The notes beneath the pieces are model-generated. The model saw nothing but the letters and a program-made list of their open reading frames with translations, was not told where the DNA came from and searched no databases. Both the position numbers and the translations under genes were made by a program. 64,000 bases of DNA from Hericium rajendrae (taxonomy: Eukaryota; Basidiomycota; Agaricomycetes; Russulales; Hericiaceae), in contig CM065886.1 in the NCBI GenBank assembly GCA_033439255.1, positions 1,922,001-1,986,000 of the forward strand. The letters are read 5' to 3'. Below, one piece after another: positions 20,220-31,510 of this stretch (its first letter is position 1; every line of letters begins with the position of its first letter).

Positions 20220-21330
20220 CTTGACATCTGAAAATTTGCTTGACATCTGAGAACCATCTGATTTTTATCTGATAGTTATTTGATTTCTGCTAGACATCTG
20301 GTTGTTGTCTGATTTCTGCCAGACATCTGGTTTTTATCTGGTTGTTGTTTGGTTTCTGCCAGACACCTGGTTTCTATCTAGTTGTTGTCTGGTTTCTGCC
20401 AGACATCTGCTTTTTATCTGATTGTTGTCTGGTTTCTGCCAGACACCTGGTTTCTATCTGGTTGTTGTCTGGTTTCTACTAGATATCTGGTTTCCATCTG
20501 GTTGTTGTCTGGTTTCTGTCAGACATCTGATTTCTATCTGGTTGTTGTCTGGTTTTTGCCAGACACCTGGTTTTTATCTTGTTGTTGTCTGGTTTTCGCT
20601 GAATATCTGGTTTTTATCTGGTTGTTGTCTGATTTCTGCTGGACTTCTGATTTTTATCTGATTTCTATCTGATTTTTGTCTGGTTACTGTCTGGCTTTTT
20701 CAAGACCAGAAACAATATGTTTTTCAGATAAGTCAGAATTTTTTGTTTTTTTCAGATCATTTAAGATAGAAAAAAGGCAAACAAGATCAACAAGTAACTG
20801 GAAAGGTTTGCTGATGTTGTCTGATCACCTTATATACCTGACAGATTGGTCATTCCTGGCCACAAACAAAATCAGGCAAGTCAGGTAGAGTCAGATTTTA
20901 TCAGATATGCATTTACACCCAGACCTAGTCAGATTTGAAATATCTTCTGTTGCCAGACAGATCAGGCAGGGTGTAGTCTTTCAGACACAGTCAGATTTTG
21001 AATGTTCACCAGATTTTGAATTTTCTCCAGATTTTGAATGTTCTTCAGATTTTGAATGTTCTTCAGATTTTTTTTTCTTGTCAGGTCAGCCAGGCAGGGT
21101 GTAGTCTCTCAGACATAGTCAGATTTTAGATGTCTTCCAGATTTTTTGCTGTCAGACAGATCAGGCAGGGTGTAATCTTCCAGATATAATCAGATTTTGG
21201 ATATCTTCCAGATTTTAGATATCTTCCAGATTTTATGCTGTCAGATAGATCAAGCAGGGTATAGTCTCTCAGACACAGTCAGATTTTGGATATCTTCCAG
21301 ATTTTATACTGTTAAACAGATCAGGCAGAT
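20220..21330. repeat. TCTG/CAGA minisatellite with strand switch
   Basis: From about 20220 to 20700 the plus strand consists of degenerate units 'TCTGGTTGTTGTCTGGTTTCTGCCAGACA' with a period near 54-58 bp. From about 20880 to 21330 the polarity reverses to CAGATTTTGAATNTTC / 'AGACAGATCAGGCAGGGTGTAGTC' units. The two arms are roughly complementary in style but not a perfect palindrome. It lies midway between two convergent Plavaka copies. Apparent open frames here are repeat translations and are not genes. Confidence 0.7.
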
Positions 21331-21590
21331 ATAATTTTTTGACAAAAGAACTACTAACTACAATTTGTACTGTATATGAATTCCATTTCTCATATTCATA
21401 CTTACTATCTTATCTTATTTGATACTATCAAATAAAATGAACTTGAAATGAGTTAACAAGTTACAAATGAAATATTGACTTACATCAATTTTTTACAGTG
21501 TAAAAATGATTCTACTATGGTGAATACTAGTTAAATAGAAGCACTAATTACATAATTTAAAATTCTATAACAGTACTAGTACATTGAAGG
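21331..21590. other. AT-rich spacer downstream of Plavaka copy 2
   Basis: No gene or structured repeat seen; AT-rich sequence between the minisatellite and the 3' end of the minus-strand transposase. Confidence 0.4.
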
Positions 21591-23070
21591 CTAGAAGGCT
21601 ATTTCAAAGGCATGATGATCAGAATATTTGTTTACATAAAAAGAAGCAAAGGCATCAAGAGAATAGACATGCTTGAAGCTGATAGGAATAAGTTCTTGTC
21701 CAGAAACACCAATCAAATGAGCACCTCTCAGAATACAGTCTGTATGTATTACTGAACAAACAAATTCTCCATTTTCATCCACTTCTCTTTCTACTATCCA
21801 CATTCCTGTATCTTCATCAGGTGCATCACCAACAGGAATGAACCATTGGATCAAAGCACATGAATAAGTAATTTCCTCATCTTCAAATGAGAAAAAAAGC
21901 AGCACTCGTCCAATATAAAGTCCTCTCATTCCAGGTAAGGTTGGATCATTTTTAATAAAGACACAGTCTTGACGAGGATAATTTCCATACCATTCACGTG
22001 ATGATCGAATGCGATGCTGATGAATACCCTTTATATCAGATGGATCACTAGGTGCATAATATGTAGCTGTTGCAGAGTAATATATATTGAGTTTATCTGG
22101 AGCCATTGGACATTTTGAAATATCAACATTTAATGATGTATAACCAGCAGTAACATTTGTTTGATCAAATAAAAATTGTCAAATATAATTAGACAAATTT
22201 GGTCTGCCAATTGATTGAGCAATTTGATCAAGTGTTCGAGGATATCCTCGTGCACGTGTTTTTGCCAATTTAACACCCATTCTAATATGTTGACCAAAGT
22301 TATCACTAAGTACAACTTCATTGATTTCCATTGGAAAATGCAGAGGTTTAACAGTGGACTCAGAGTCTGAACTTTTACTTTGAGTTGAACCTAAAGGTTG
22401 ACTCAACATGCCACACTGTATAAAGTCTACTGTGCATGCTTTAAGCTTATCAAGTCTTTGGTTTGTGAGCAACATTTGTCCCAAAGCATTATAGCCACTT
22501 GATCTCCTCCAAGGCTCCTTAACTGCTTTTATATGCTTTGATTCTGTGATAGAAGTGCAAAGTCCATTTGGCACTGCAAATTCCTCAATTAAAGGATGAT
22601 GATGTTTCAATGAATGCTGTCTAGGAAGAGATATTCCTTTTAGACGAACACCAACAGCTTCAAAAATTACATGTTCTTTGTGAAATGTTTCAAGAGCAAT
22701 ATCCATAGCATCCAAAGTGTCCTCATCAATAATATCTCTTCGAGCAAAGTAGCAAAAATCCAAAAATGCACGGATTGCTCTAACCATTTGTGAGGGTACA
22801 TGACCATCAATAGCAGGCAAGAATACTTTCATCAGAGCTTTAGAATCATCTCCTGTCCATTGTTTAAAGTTACGACCCTCAGGAAATCGACGAAGTCCTG
22901 GAAATGCAGGTGCAGCAGCAATTCTTCGATCAATATCTGCCATAATCACATGTGCTTTGGTTGGTCCATGTACAAGTTCAAGATATTCAAAAACCCAAGA
23001 TACCAAGTAATCTTTGAATCTTGAACCAGTCAGAGTTTGCCATCTTTCTTGGATATGAAAAAGAATAGGG
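21591..23070 (-). pseudogene. Plavaka-type transposase, copy 2 (5' truncated)
   Basis: The minus strand encodes the second half of the family protein: FKDYLVSWVFEYLELVHGPTKAHVIMADIDRRIAAAP, WTGDDSKALMKVFLPAIDGHVPSQMVRAIRAFLDFCYFARR, HSLKHHHPLIEEFAVPNGLCTSITESKHIKAVKEPWRRSS, and the C-terminal domain PGMRGLYIGRVLLFFS...HHAFEIAF. A TGA at 22181-22179 stands where copy 1 has Arg (LSNMIRRF), a CGA-to-TGA type change. The N-terminal finger and core are absent; the break lies near 23070. It is convergent with copy 1 and moderately diverged from it, so the two are separate family members rather than halves of one element. Confidence 0.8.
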
Positions 23071-23890
23071 CAGCCAAAATTCCCAGTATTCCTGTGGGAT
23101 CATTTGGTCTAACGTCCGGGTCTTCTGCTTACCAGCTGGTTTTCTTGATCCATCCCACAAGTTATAAGGGGTCATGGATCAATCTGACCCATAAGTTGTA
23201 AGGGGGTTACAGAAGGCATAGAAATGAAATCCGATACTTTTATACATGTAGATACTCCTACTTTCTGATAGGAATCCAATCCAATCCAATCTGAGTTTGT
23301 GCAGAAAATTATCAGGCATATGAGGTTAGGACAACCATCAGATTAATCCATTCAAATCTAATGTAATCTGAGTCAATCCTAACTACATACTTAGCATATC
23401 GGTTTCAATCCAATCCAATCTCATCCTTCCCTTAATCTCAATCCCATGCTCAGATACATAAACCATAAAAAATCCATCTGATCACATCCATGTAGCAATC
23501 TGATGACATGTAATCCTATCTATCACTCTCATCTATCTACCAGTGTCAAAATCTTATCTGATCTCATCCATCTAGATCTAGGGATAATCAGTAATTGAAT
23601 CTATCATAATCCTAGCAGATATACAGTCTTTCCCTGCTCGTTGATACACAACTTTGAGCTTCAAGCTCTGTGGTTGGCACAATGTACTTAAAATTATGGT
23701 TAAATACATATTTTGAGAGAAATTACTATTAATGAACAAGATGTAGATTTATGAGAAGGGGTATCAAATGGTCTAGGCACAATAAAATATTATGTCTGAG
23801 GGGTAAGAATGTCACAAAAATGAGTCCATGAAATAGCTGTGACAGTGAGTGACCACATCAGAAACACCGCGAGTCTGCTGTCACACTCCA
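23071..23890. other. Decayed non-coding region
   Basis: Short GTTRTAAGGGG direct repeats (23161, 23197), 'AATCCAATCC' microsatellite-like stretches (23272, 23410) and a minus-strand frame (23175-23087, NLWDGSRKPAGKQKTRT) that I do not recognise. No supported gene. Confidence 0.4.
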
Positions 23891-23975
23891 ACTTGGTGGA
23901 AGAGGGCCGATGCTTTGCACAGCAATACGATTCCTTTTTTATTGTTAGCTAGTATATTTTATGAAGGTACATAAA
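23891..23975 (+). repeat. Terminal-repeat-like motif (CTTGGTGGAAGAGGGCC end), left orientation
   Basis: About 85 bp beginning CTTGGTGGAAGAGGGCCGAT and running through GCACAGCAATACGATTCC to GAAGGTACATAAAT. It is the inverted counterpart of the right-hand motif at 33558-33640. The same left form occurs at 61679 and the same right form at 40130-40210 and 50657-50735. It behaves like an inverted terminal repeat of a large composite element. Confidence 0.55.
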
Positions 23976-24110
23976 TAAGTAAACTTGCTTCTTGTTTTTT
24001 TTGCATAAATAAGTAAACTTGCTTCTTGTTTTTTTGCATAATGCAAATTGCCAAAATCTGATAGCATAGTACCTTCAAACTCACATTGTCTACCAGTGGT
24101 TGCTCTATTG

Positions 24111-24810
24111 TAGGGTTCAACATGATTCAGAGTCACCTATGTGTCAACACAGATAAACCTGTGAAATTTACTCACAAGTTTCTGACCTGCAGATCCAGAT
24201 CACCTGGTGGCTAAAACCTGTCCAAATCTAGGTCAAGACTTTGCTAAACTTCATCGACCCACAGGTAACCCATGGTGATCTGTAACTTGAACTTCAATTG
24301 CCAAAGTGTTATGATTATTCAGGATATGAGCTTTAATTTATGGTAGTAACTACATATAATTGTAGAGTTAATACTGCTGTACTACACCCTCTGCTGCTAC
24401 CCATCGCATTCTGTAAGTGACATGATTCAATAGCACAGGTTGCCACAGGGCTTGCAAGGGCCATGTATGAGCAGGCACACATGCAGTAAGGAGTTGTGTG
24501 CAGATAAACACAAGGGCACATGGTAGCACATGCACCATCTGTGCCATGCATGGACATACAGTTCAAGAATTGCAGGGATGGCAGGTGCATGTGTGTGCAT
24601 GCACTGCTATGATGTATGCTATTCTAAGCATGCAAAGGCAATTGCACACTGTCACAAAATGGGGTACTACTTACCAGAGACAGCTGAGGGGATGACATGC
24701 TTGTTGAGGAAGTCAAGAATGTCCTCACAGATCTTGACAAGCTTGAGCTCACTTCTGATCCTCTTCCAGTCGCTCTTGATCATGAAGATCTAAACATCTT
24801 CAGTTATACA
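24111..24810. mobile_element. hAT-like element C, left end with captured cargo, right end missing
   Basis: Starts TAGGGTTCAACATGATTCAG, the same end as elements A and B, followed by the subterminal block 'GATCCAGATCACCTGGTGGCT'. CpG-poor. The right terminus (...GAACCCTA) is not found nearby, so the element is truncated. It contains a bounded exon of a 14-3-3 gene on the minus strand (next entry). Confidence 0.6.
24675..24789 (-). pseudogene. Captured exon of a 14-3-3 protein gene
   Basis: A 115-nt minus-strand exon bounded by a 3' splice site (TGTTTAG) and a 5' splice site (GTAAGT). It encodes IFMIKSDWKRIRSELKLV followed by KICEDILDFLNKHVIPSAVSG. The second part matches the 14-3-3 family helix region usually written KICxDILxxLDKHLIPSAxSG, with the preceding IKxxRxKIxxEL segment also recognisable. 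14-3-3 proteins are phosphoserine/threonine-binding dimers. Only one exon is present, inside hAT-like element C, in the opposite orientation to my numbering of that element. I infer a captured gene fragment rather than a functional gene. Confidence 0.75.
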
Positions 24811-25232
24811 ATATGTACTTGATGTACTTGAGAGAAGAGAGACAATGCTTTGCATAGCAAGATAATTTTTTTGTTCCACTATTAGTTATATTTAATAACA
24901 GTATATAAATGAGTAAAGTCTTACTAGTCAGATTGATTATAAATCTCTATGCAATTTATAGCAAATAGTCTATAATAACACTAGGTACAAATTGTTATCA
25001 CTTAATTAAAGTATGATCAGTGGAGATCTGTAAGACTTACCTTAAGGTCAAGAGCCTGGGGGACAAATCTCAATTTTGAGTCTTGATTTTTGAGTTCTTA
25101 ACAATACAAGACCTGTATAGCATGGCTGAGAAGCAGTTCATTAGTAAAATTTGAAGCATTTGAGAACAAGAGAATTGGTAAAGCATTGATGGACTTACCT
25201 CAAGGTCAAGATTTTTGGAGGGGATGATTCCA
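24811..25232. other. Repeat remnants
   Basis: Contains a decayed relative of the 23891 end motif (GCTTTGCATAGCAAGATAATTTTTTTGTTCC near 24850-24880) and two diverged ~155 bp units (from about 25040) of the kind tandemly arranged at 33650-34420. No gene seen. Confidence 0.45.
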
Positions 25233-25299
25233 ATTACGATTTCTTAGAATCGTTTACTCTATACCGCCTTTTCATAGTGAAAACGACACCAAAACAATG

Positions 25300-25385
25300 A
25301 CTATGCCCATTAGGCAGTTGGCTTATATAATCACATATCTTCAATCTAACGAGTTTGCAGGTTCAACTCCAGCTCTAGCCAAACT
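25300..25385 (+). repeat. tRNA-like head of composite repeat
   Basis: Contains an A-box-like TAGGCAGTTGGC (25312-25323) and a perfect-type B box GGTTCAACTCC (25363-25373) about 40 nt apart, followed by AGCTCTAGCCA. The 5' acceptor strand does not pair, so this is a tRNA-derived pol III promoter relic rather than a tRNA gene. Also at 34800-34885 and, reversed, at 4330-4420 and 51845-51920. Confidence 0.55.
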
Positions 25386-25399
25386 TTGTTGATTTAATG

Positions 25400-25970
25400 T
25401 AACTTGATCAGTTCTCAACCAATTCACCTGTTCTCAAATGCATCTGGATCTGCTCATTTATTGCTTTCTGACAGTATTTTTTGCATCCTGATCTGTGCAG
25501 AACTCATAGAATGCAATGAATTTCTACATTTTCCCTTTATGACACTTGAACTTGAGCTAACTCAGTCCATTCTTCACCGATTTACTCGTTCTTAAATGCG
25601 TCTAAATCTACTCACTTATAGCTTTGCTACCATACTTCATGCATCCAAATCGGTTAAGAACTCACAGAATGCAAAGTGTTTCTTTTTTTCCTCTTCTAAA
25701 ATGCTTGAACCCTAGCTAACTAGGCCAATTCTCAAACAATTTACTCGTTCTAAAATGCATCAGAATCTACTTATTGATAGCTTTCTGACGGTACCTTAGG
25801 CGTTAGGATCGGTGCAAAACTCGCAGAATGCGAATTGTTTCTGCATTTTCCCCCTAGAATGCTTGAACTCCAGCTAACTTAATCAGTACTCAACCGATTC
25901 ACTTGTTATCAATTGCATCCAAATATACCAGAAAGCTGGTCTCTAACATAATTTACTGCTTATAGAAAGA
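25400..25970 (+). repeat. Tandem ~158 bp units
   Basis: Four diverged units, with the block 'GTTCTCAAATGCATCT' recurring at about 25430, 25588, 25747 and 25904 (spacing 157-159 bp). Each unit also carries 'GCAGAACTCATAGAATGCAA' and 'TGCTTGAACTTGAGCTAACT'-type blocks. The same unit type, reversed, fills 3840-4320, 51220-51830 and 52300-53470. Confidence 0.7.
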
Positions 25971-26087
25971 TACAGCCACTAAAATGATACACAGCAAACA
26001 AATGTACATACTGTTTATTGATAAAATGAGCAAAAAATGCAATTTATCGGTAGCAGTGGGTCCTGAGACTCGGTCATGTGATCTTAC

Positions 26088-26115
26088 AAGACCTTGTGCG
26101 GCCGAACAAGGTCTT
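26088..26115. repeat. CGGCCG-core hairpin with AAGACCTTGT arms
   Basis: Arms AAGACCTTGT / ACAAGGTCTT around GCGGCCGA. Partner hairpin at 26841-26866; duplicated at 35578-35605 and 36331-36356. Confidence 0.75.
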
Positions 26116-26840
26116 AGCGCCTGCTTACATAAGCATAAGTCGGTTAGAGAGCCAATACACTGTATACAGTAATTGCTTTATAGCTCTGCAACAAAGCAAT
26201 CAATCGACAAACGGTAAATTGTGTTCATATATCTTGGATTACATCTTTCCAACCCAATTTAGAATACGAAAATCGGATCACTGTAAGCAGAGATATTCTT
26301 CGATTTATATGCTATATTAGCAAAACAGTATTGTCTCCTATCTCAACAACCAATGGTGCTATGATGTTGTACACTGTATTGTTAGAAAGCTATTGTAAAT
26401 CTGAGTTCAACAAGCCCTCATACATTATGATTGATGCAGTATCAGCAGAGCTATAAAGCAAACAGTCTGCCACATCATCATAGACATATAGTCCAATAGG
26501 TCAGCATTTTGTCATGCTATTTTGTTGTTTGTGGTACTATTCTAGAGCTATTGTAAATCTGATTCTAACAAGCTTTAACTCATTCTGATTGATGTGGTAT
26601 TGAGAGCTCTATGGCCTGATCTCTATGCCACATCATCAGCAGAAAGTTGGTGATGGCCCCACACCATCATTGGACACCTCAGCCGCAACTCGCTGCAGAT
26701 GGGGACTGGGCGTGTCCAAGCCTTGTAGTTAGTGTGCACTACTGGTAGTGTCACACTGACTTCAAAGCTATCTGAAGAAAAGAAGAGAGAGCAGAGAGCG
26801 CAACATCAACTACTGCTGACATAAGCTAAGCACAGCCACC

Positions 26841-26866
26841 AGACCTTGTGCGGCCGAACAAGGTCT
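26841..26866. repeat. CGGCCG-core hairpin, second of pair
   Basis: Arms AGACCTTGT / ACAAGGTCT around the same core, about 750 bp from the first hairpin. The intervening DNA is AT-rich and non-coding, so the two may mark the ends of a nested unit. Confidence 0.7.
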
Positions 26867-27207
26867 GCTATTGATCATGTGATTGGCCATTAGCTTTGTT
26901 CAACAATACAATGTTTGACATTGATCATATATTCAATCTTGAATCTTGTTTGATTAGACATACAACTAGACTACTATTATAATTGTAGATATTACAAGTA
27001 TTTATAATATAAGCATATATAATAGTGTATATCATATATCGAGCTGAGTATAATAAGATATGATAAGTGTGTACTGTATTACATACCAGATTATATATAT
27101 AATAAGGTACTAAGATATATAACATAGCAAAAAATATAGAGTTATCAGAGGTAGGAGCTGAACTACTCATGATTAGATTAGATTAAATAGTGTTTTTTTA
27201 TATGCTT

Positions 27208-29337
27208 TAGGGTTCGACACAAGTCAGAGTCACCTGTAGGTCAACACGGGTATACCCATAAAATTGACCTGCAGGTATCTAACTTGTAGATCTAGATCAC
27301 CTGGTGGCTGAGACCTGTACAAATCCAGATCAAAGTTGTGCTCAAACCCATTGACCTGTGAGTGACCTGTGGGTAACCTGCTATCCAAACTTTATTTTGG
27401 TTAACATATTATATTGCAAAGTTCAAATCTATATGTCATGATCCCTAACTAACTACATACTATATGTCATCTGCCAACACTAACTTACAGCTCCAATCAC
27501 ATATGCACATTATCACTATATCTTGTCATACCCATGAAGTGTATAAAGTCTACAAGCAAGGCATGGATTCAAAAGGCTGCATACGACATACTTGTAGCAT
27601 CGACATGGGCATGTGCATGTCGGTGGGGCAGCTTTAAGTATGTGTGTGCACATGGGCTGGCACATGTGCAAGGGGAGCATATGTAGGTGCTGGTGTACTG
27701 GCATAGCTGTGGGCATGCACACACAAATGACATCACCAGCTTGGATGGAAATTGGGAATGAGACCGGAGAGGGTGCATTTTGATTGTTGAATAGCACTAA
27801 TGGCATATAAAACTTGTCTCACATTGGGCTTCTGTCAGACGAATGATATGACAGCATGCATAGTGGCATGTGTGATGTCCATGGGCATGAATGCACACAT
27901 GTAGTTTGAGCAATGAACTATGGGATGGTGGAGGCATGTAGTCAAAAATGTGTATGCTGGCAGGGCATGTATTGGTAGATGCACACTGTCTCAGACATGC
28001 AAGGATATGCAAAGCTGTTTGTAGACAACTGCGCATTGTTGAGGCATGCTAGGCACTGCTCGGATGATCAGCAAAAAGATGTCAAGCCTTGCTGTTGTAG
28101 CAACAATGCTGTAGCAACAAGACCTGACAGGCATTGTGGGCCTTGCAGTTGCAGCGCTAGACTGGCACTGTGCATGCTCTTACTGTTGTGAGTGGGAATT
28201 AAATCTCTGGTACACATGAGTACTAGTTGTCGAAGATGGGTAAGGGCCAGTTGGCTGGTTGACCTGTTGATGAGGACGATGGGAGAAGCACAGATGGTAC
28301 ACGAAATATGGTAGATGATGTCAAAAAATGGTGGGATGTCATGAAACCCATCAAACATCATGAAACCTGTGGAAGAACAGTGAAAAATGAGAGCCTTGCC
28401 TGTTATCGAGTGAGACTCCTGAGATCAGTATGGTACAATAAAATAAAAGGCTTTCAGACTCACCTAGAAGCCTCTCAAATCTCCATAACACCCATCCTGC
28501 CATTGAATTGAGGAGATATGGTAAAAAGGGGAGGATTAAGATGAAGAAACAAAGAGAAGGGCATCGTAAAAGTGAGACACAACTTTCAGACCAACTGACT
28601 TGCAAGTGACCTGTGATGTCACAGATACCTGACCTGCAGCTCCAGATCACCCAGTGGTGCAAATCTGCATGGATCCAGGTCAGCACCTTCATCAGGAAGG
28701 TTGACAACTTTCTGATTGACCTGACAATTTCTAACCCTACTGACAGCTCCTGATTGACCTGATCCACCTGAAAGCAATCTTAATAGGCAAATATCTGATC
28801 AAACTTTTACATTTAAGTAAAGACATTTATTGCCAGATATATAAGTTTGTAATCTCTAACTAATAGATATAACAAAATCTCTGATATCTGAAATTTTCTA
28901 AATCTGAGAGTGTCTGATCTGAGATTTTTTTCAAATCTGGAGGTCAAATATCTGAAAATTATCTGCAACTGTCTGAGAGCATCTGATGGTGTCTGACACT
29001 GTCTGATCCATCTGACTGATATTTGACCTCCAGATTTGAAATCAGACACTCTCAGATTTTCAAAAATTTCAGATATCAAAGATTTTGATATATCTATTAG
29101 TTAGAGATTAAAAACTTATATATCTGACAATAAATGTCTTTTCTTGAATGTAAAAGTCTGATCAGATATTTGCTTCCCAAGATTGCTTTCAGGTGGATCA
29201 GGTCAATCAGAAGCTGTCAGTAGGGTTAGAAATTGTCAGGTCAATCAGAAAGTTGTCAACCTTCCTGATGTTGGACAGATAGAATACCTGCGAGTTCAAA
29301 TCTAGGTCACCCACGAGTGCACTTGTGTTGAACCCTA
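27208..29337. mobile_element. hAT-like non-autonomous element B (CpG-poor), with nested fold-back element 5
   Basis: Ends TAGGGTTCGACACAAG / CTTGTGTTGAACCCTA with an 8-bp duplication, ATATGCTT / ATATACTT (one mismatch). The element is about 1547 bp after discounting fold-back element 5, matching copy B' at 36698-38440. Subterminal direct repeats 'GATCACCTGGTGGCTGAGACC' type occur at both ends. The interior is non-coding now but retains an exon-like block (about 28470-28530, minus) with an AGGTGAGT 5' splice site and an intron hairpin at 28389-28418. TG/CA-rich sequence where element A is CG-rich suggests long CpG decay. No transposase. Confidence 0.75.
28690..29270. mobile_element. CATCAG fold-back element 5 (581 bp)
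   Basis: TSD TT (28688-28689 / 29271-29272). The empty site is preserved at 38371-38372 in the second block copy. Same sequence class and length as elements 1 and 6. Confidence 0.9.
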
Positions 29338-29382
29338 ATATACTTAAAGTGATGTTTGCACAATTGATGCTCTCAGGCATTT

Positions 29383-29963
29383 CATCAGGAAGGTTGACAA
29401 CTTTCTGATTGACCTGACAATTTTTAACCCTACTGACAGCTTCTGATTGACCTGATCCACCTGAAAGCAATCTTGAAAAGCAAATATCTGATCAGACTTT
29501 TACATTCAAGAAAAGACATTTATTGTTAGATATATAAGTTTTTAATCTGTAACTAATAGATATATCAAAATCTTTGATATCTGAAATTTTTGAAAATTTG
29601 AGAGTGTCTGATTTCAAATCTGGAGGTCAAATATCAGTCAGATGGATCAGACAGTGTCAGACACCATCAGATGCTCTCAGACAGTTGCAGATAATTTCCA
29701 GATATTTGACCTTCAGATTTGAAAAAAATCTCAGATCAGACACTCTCAGATTTAGAAAATTTCAGATATCAGAGATTTTGTTATATCTATTAGTTAGAGA
29801 TTACAAACTTATATATCTGACAATAAATGTCTTTACTTAAATGTAAAAGTTTGATCAGATATTTGCCTGTTAAGATTGCTTTCAGGTGGATCAGGTCAAT
29901 CAGGAGCTGTCAGTAGGGTTAAAAATTGTCAGGTCAATCAGAAAGTTGTCAACCTTTCTGATG
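29383..29963. mobile_element. CATCAG fold-back element 6 (581 bp)
   Basis: TSD TT (29381-29382 / 29964-29965), with the empty site at about 38484 in the second block copy. It is inverted relative to element 5, judged from the asymmetric TCTGA-rich centre, and lies only 110 bp from it. Confidence 0.9.
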
Positions 29964-30599
29964 TTGTATAAGTTTTTTGTTACTCTAAACCTTCATGCTA
30001 ATCGACAGGCAATTTTACCAGAAAGTAGTTGCCATATTTGGTCACTAATTTCTGCCAGTATACAAAATATGGTTTGAAGGTAAGAATTCAATTTTTATAG
30101 TATTTTATGCATGTAAAATAGAAAAATACTGACTAGATTTAGGGTTCGACACGAGTCAGAGTCACCCGCAGGTCAGCACAGGTATACCTGCAAAATTTAC
30201 CCACAGGTATCTGACCCACAGATCCGGATCACCCGGTGGCTGAGACCCGTGCAGATCCAGGTCAAGGTTTCACTGAAAGGCATTGACCTGCGAGTGACCC
30301 GCAGGTGATCTGCCACCAAACCTTTTTTATTTATCTCCAAGGTATGTTATTGATATTCCTTGTACATATATAAAAGTTTCTAATCTACGAATGCTTACTG
30401 TACCACACCACTGCTCATTTACTGTGCCACCCTGCTCACATACTGTCATCTGCTGTCAACGCAGCTTCTGCATGCACTCATTGTGCGAGTAGCACGAATG
30501 TGGACGGGTCGTTGTGAGCACGCAGGAGTTGTCCGAGGCAAGAGAAGGCCCCGCTGAGCTCGCGCGGGCTGTTGAAGCCAAGCATGAGAGTGTGCGAGT

Positions 30600-31510
30600 C
30601 AGTATGGGCACGCCGCCATGCAGCACAGGGGACCGGATGGATCTTACCTGGAAGGGCAAATGATAGATTTGCGCGAAGAGCGAGGGCACGTGGGGGTGTT
30701 GGGAACCAGGATGTTATCGCTGTTCGCATTGTGGTATTGTGACTGGCAGCAGGAGGCCCAGGAGGGAGAACGGGCCGTGGCGAGCTTGCGCGAGTTGTGG
30801 CCGAGCTTGTATCAGCGGGAGGGTTAATCTTAGCTACGCGTATCACTTGAGATCTCGTTAGCACTCACCTTTCCTGCCTGCAAGATCAATACACCCCATA
30901 GCTTGCCCACAAACCCAAGACCGTCATACGGCGTGCCCTTAGACTTATGAGTTATGACGCGGCGGGGGCACACAGTCGGGTGTGTGCGCTGGTGGGGCAG
31001 GAATGGCAGGACGCACTGTCTGGGCTTGTGAGACTGTGTGAAGCCGTTCGCGCGGGCAACCCAATGCTGTCGGAGGGCATGCGGGGGATCGGAAGGGATG
31101 CGGGTACGGGCGATGTTGAAGTCGGCGTATGCTGCCTTGCGTGGGTGACCAACGAACAGAAATCGAGCCTCATTGCCATAGCAACGAGGTTTCACTTACG
31201 CGTCTGAGCGCAAGTCGAGGGAGATGGACGGGGGCCATGCACCATTGACATGCTGGGCGGATTGTCGAATGCGCGGTTGATAAGGAAAAGCGCGGGTGGT
31301 GCGCGAGATGTGAGAGAAGTATCGAGCGACGGTGGGGTAGGGCGGGGTGTTGTGCACTGTCAAAGAAGAGCAGAAAATGAGTCTCGCTCGGTATCGAGCG
31401 AGATTCCCAAGTTAAGTACAGTCCAGTAGAATCAGAGATTCTTTTCACGCACCTTTAGCCCCTCTGATGAATACAAGACCTTCTCCGCCGTCGAGTTGAG
31501 GAGAAATCGC
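30600..31510 (-). CDS. Spliced gene-like cargo of hAT-like element A, unrecognised
   Basis: On the minus strand a short exon ending LDGGEGLVFIRGAK reaches a 5' splice site (AAGGTGCGTG, about 31455). After an intron with a 3' site TTTGACAG (about 31353) the frame continues in phase as VHNTPPYPTVARYFSHISR...WPPSISLDLRSDA to GTAAGT (about 31200). Further on, THKSKGTPYDGLGFVGKLWGVLILQAGK ends at AAAGGTGAGTGCTAAC (about 30868), and another exon ends at CCAGGTAAG (about 30655). Consistent splice sites and stop-free exons suggest a captured or domesticated gene fragment. I recognise no domain. Both introns begin with strong hairpins. It may be non-functional cargo. Confidence 0.45.
31168..31189. repeat. 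Intron hairpin 2 in hAT-like element A
   Basis: Arms CCTCATTGC / GCAACGAGG just inside the second intron. Counterparts: 46806-46831 (AGTCTCGTTGCC arms) and 63558-63583 (AGTCCCATT arms). Confidence 0.65.
31379..31406. repeat. Intron hairpin 1 in hAT-like element A
   Basis: Arms GAGTCTCGCTCG / CGAGCGAGATTC inside the first intron. Counterparts: 28389-28418, 43011-43040, 46506-46536 and 63196-63228. Confidence 0.7.

Noticed and set aside
20382-20672. Hydrophobic repeat protein (SGFCQTPGFYLVVVW)
   Set aside because: A translation of the TCTGG minisatellite; open in more than one frame and without flanking gene structure.
23087-23175. Minus-strand frame NLWDGSRKPAGKQKTRT as a separate gene
   Set aside because: Only about 30 residues of non-repetitive sequence, no match that I recognise, and it overlaps the truncated edge of Plavaka copy 2 in another frame.
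25400-25970. CRISPR-like array
   Set aside because: Units are ~158 bp, diverged over their whole length, without short identical repeats separated by unique spacers, and the genome is eukaryotic.
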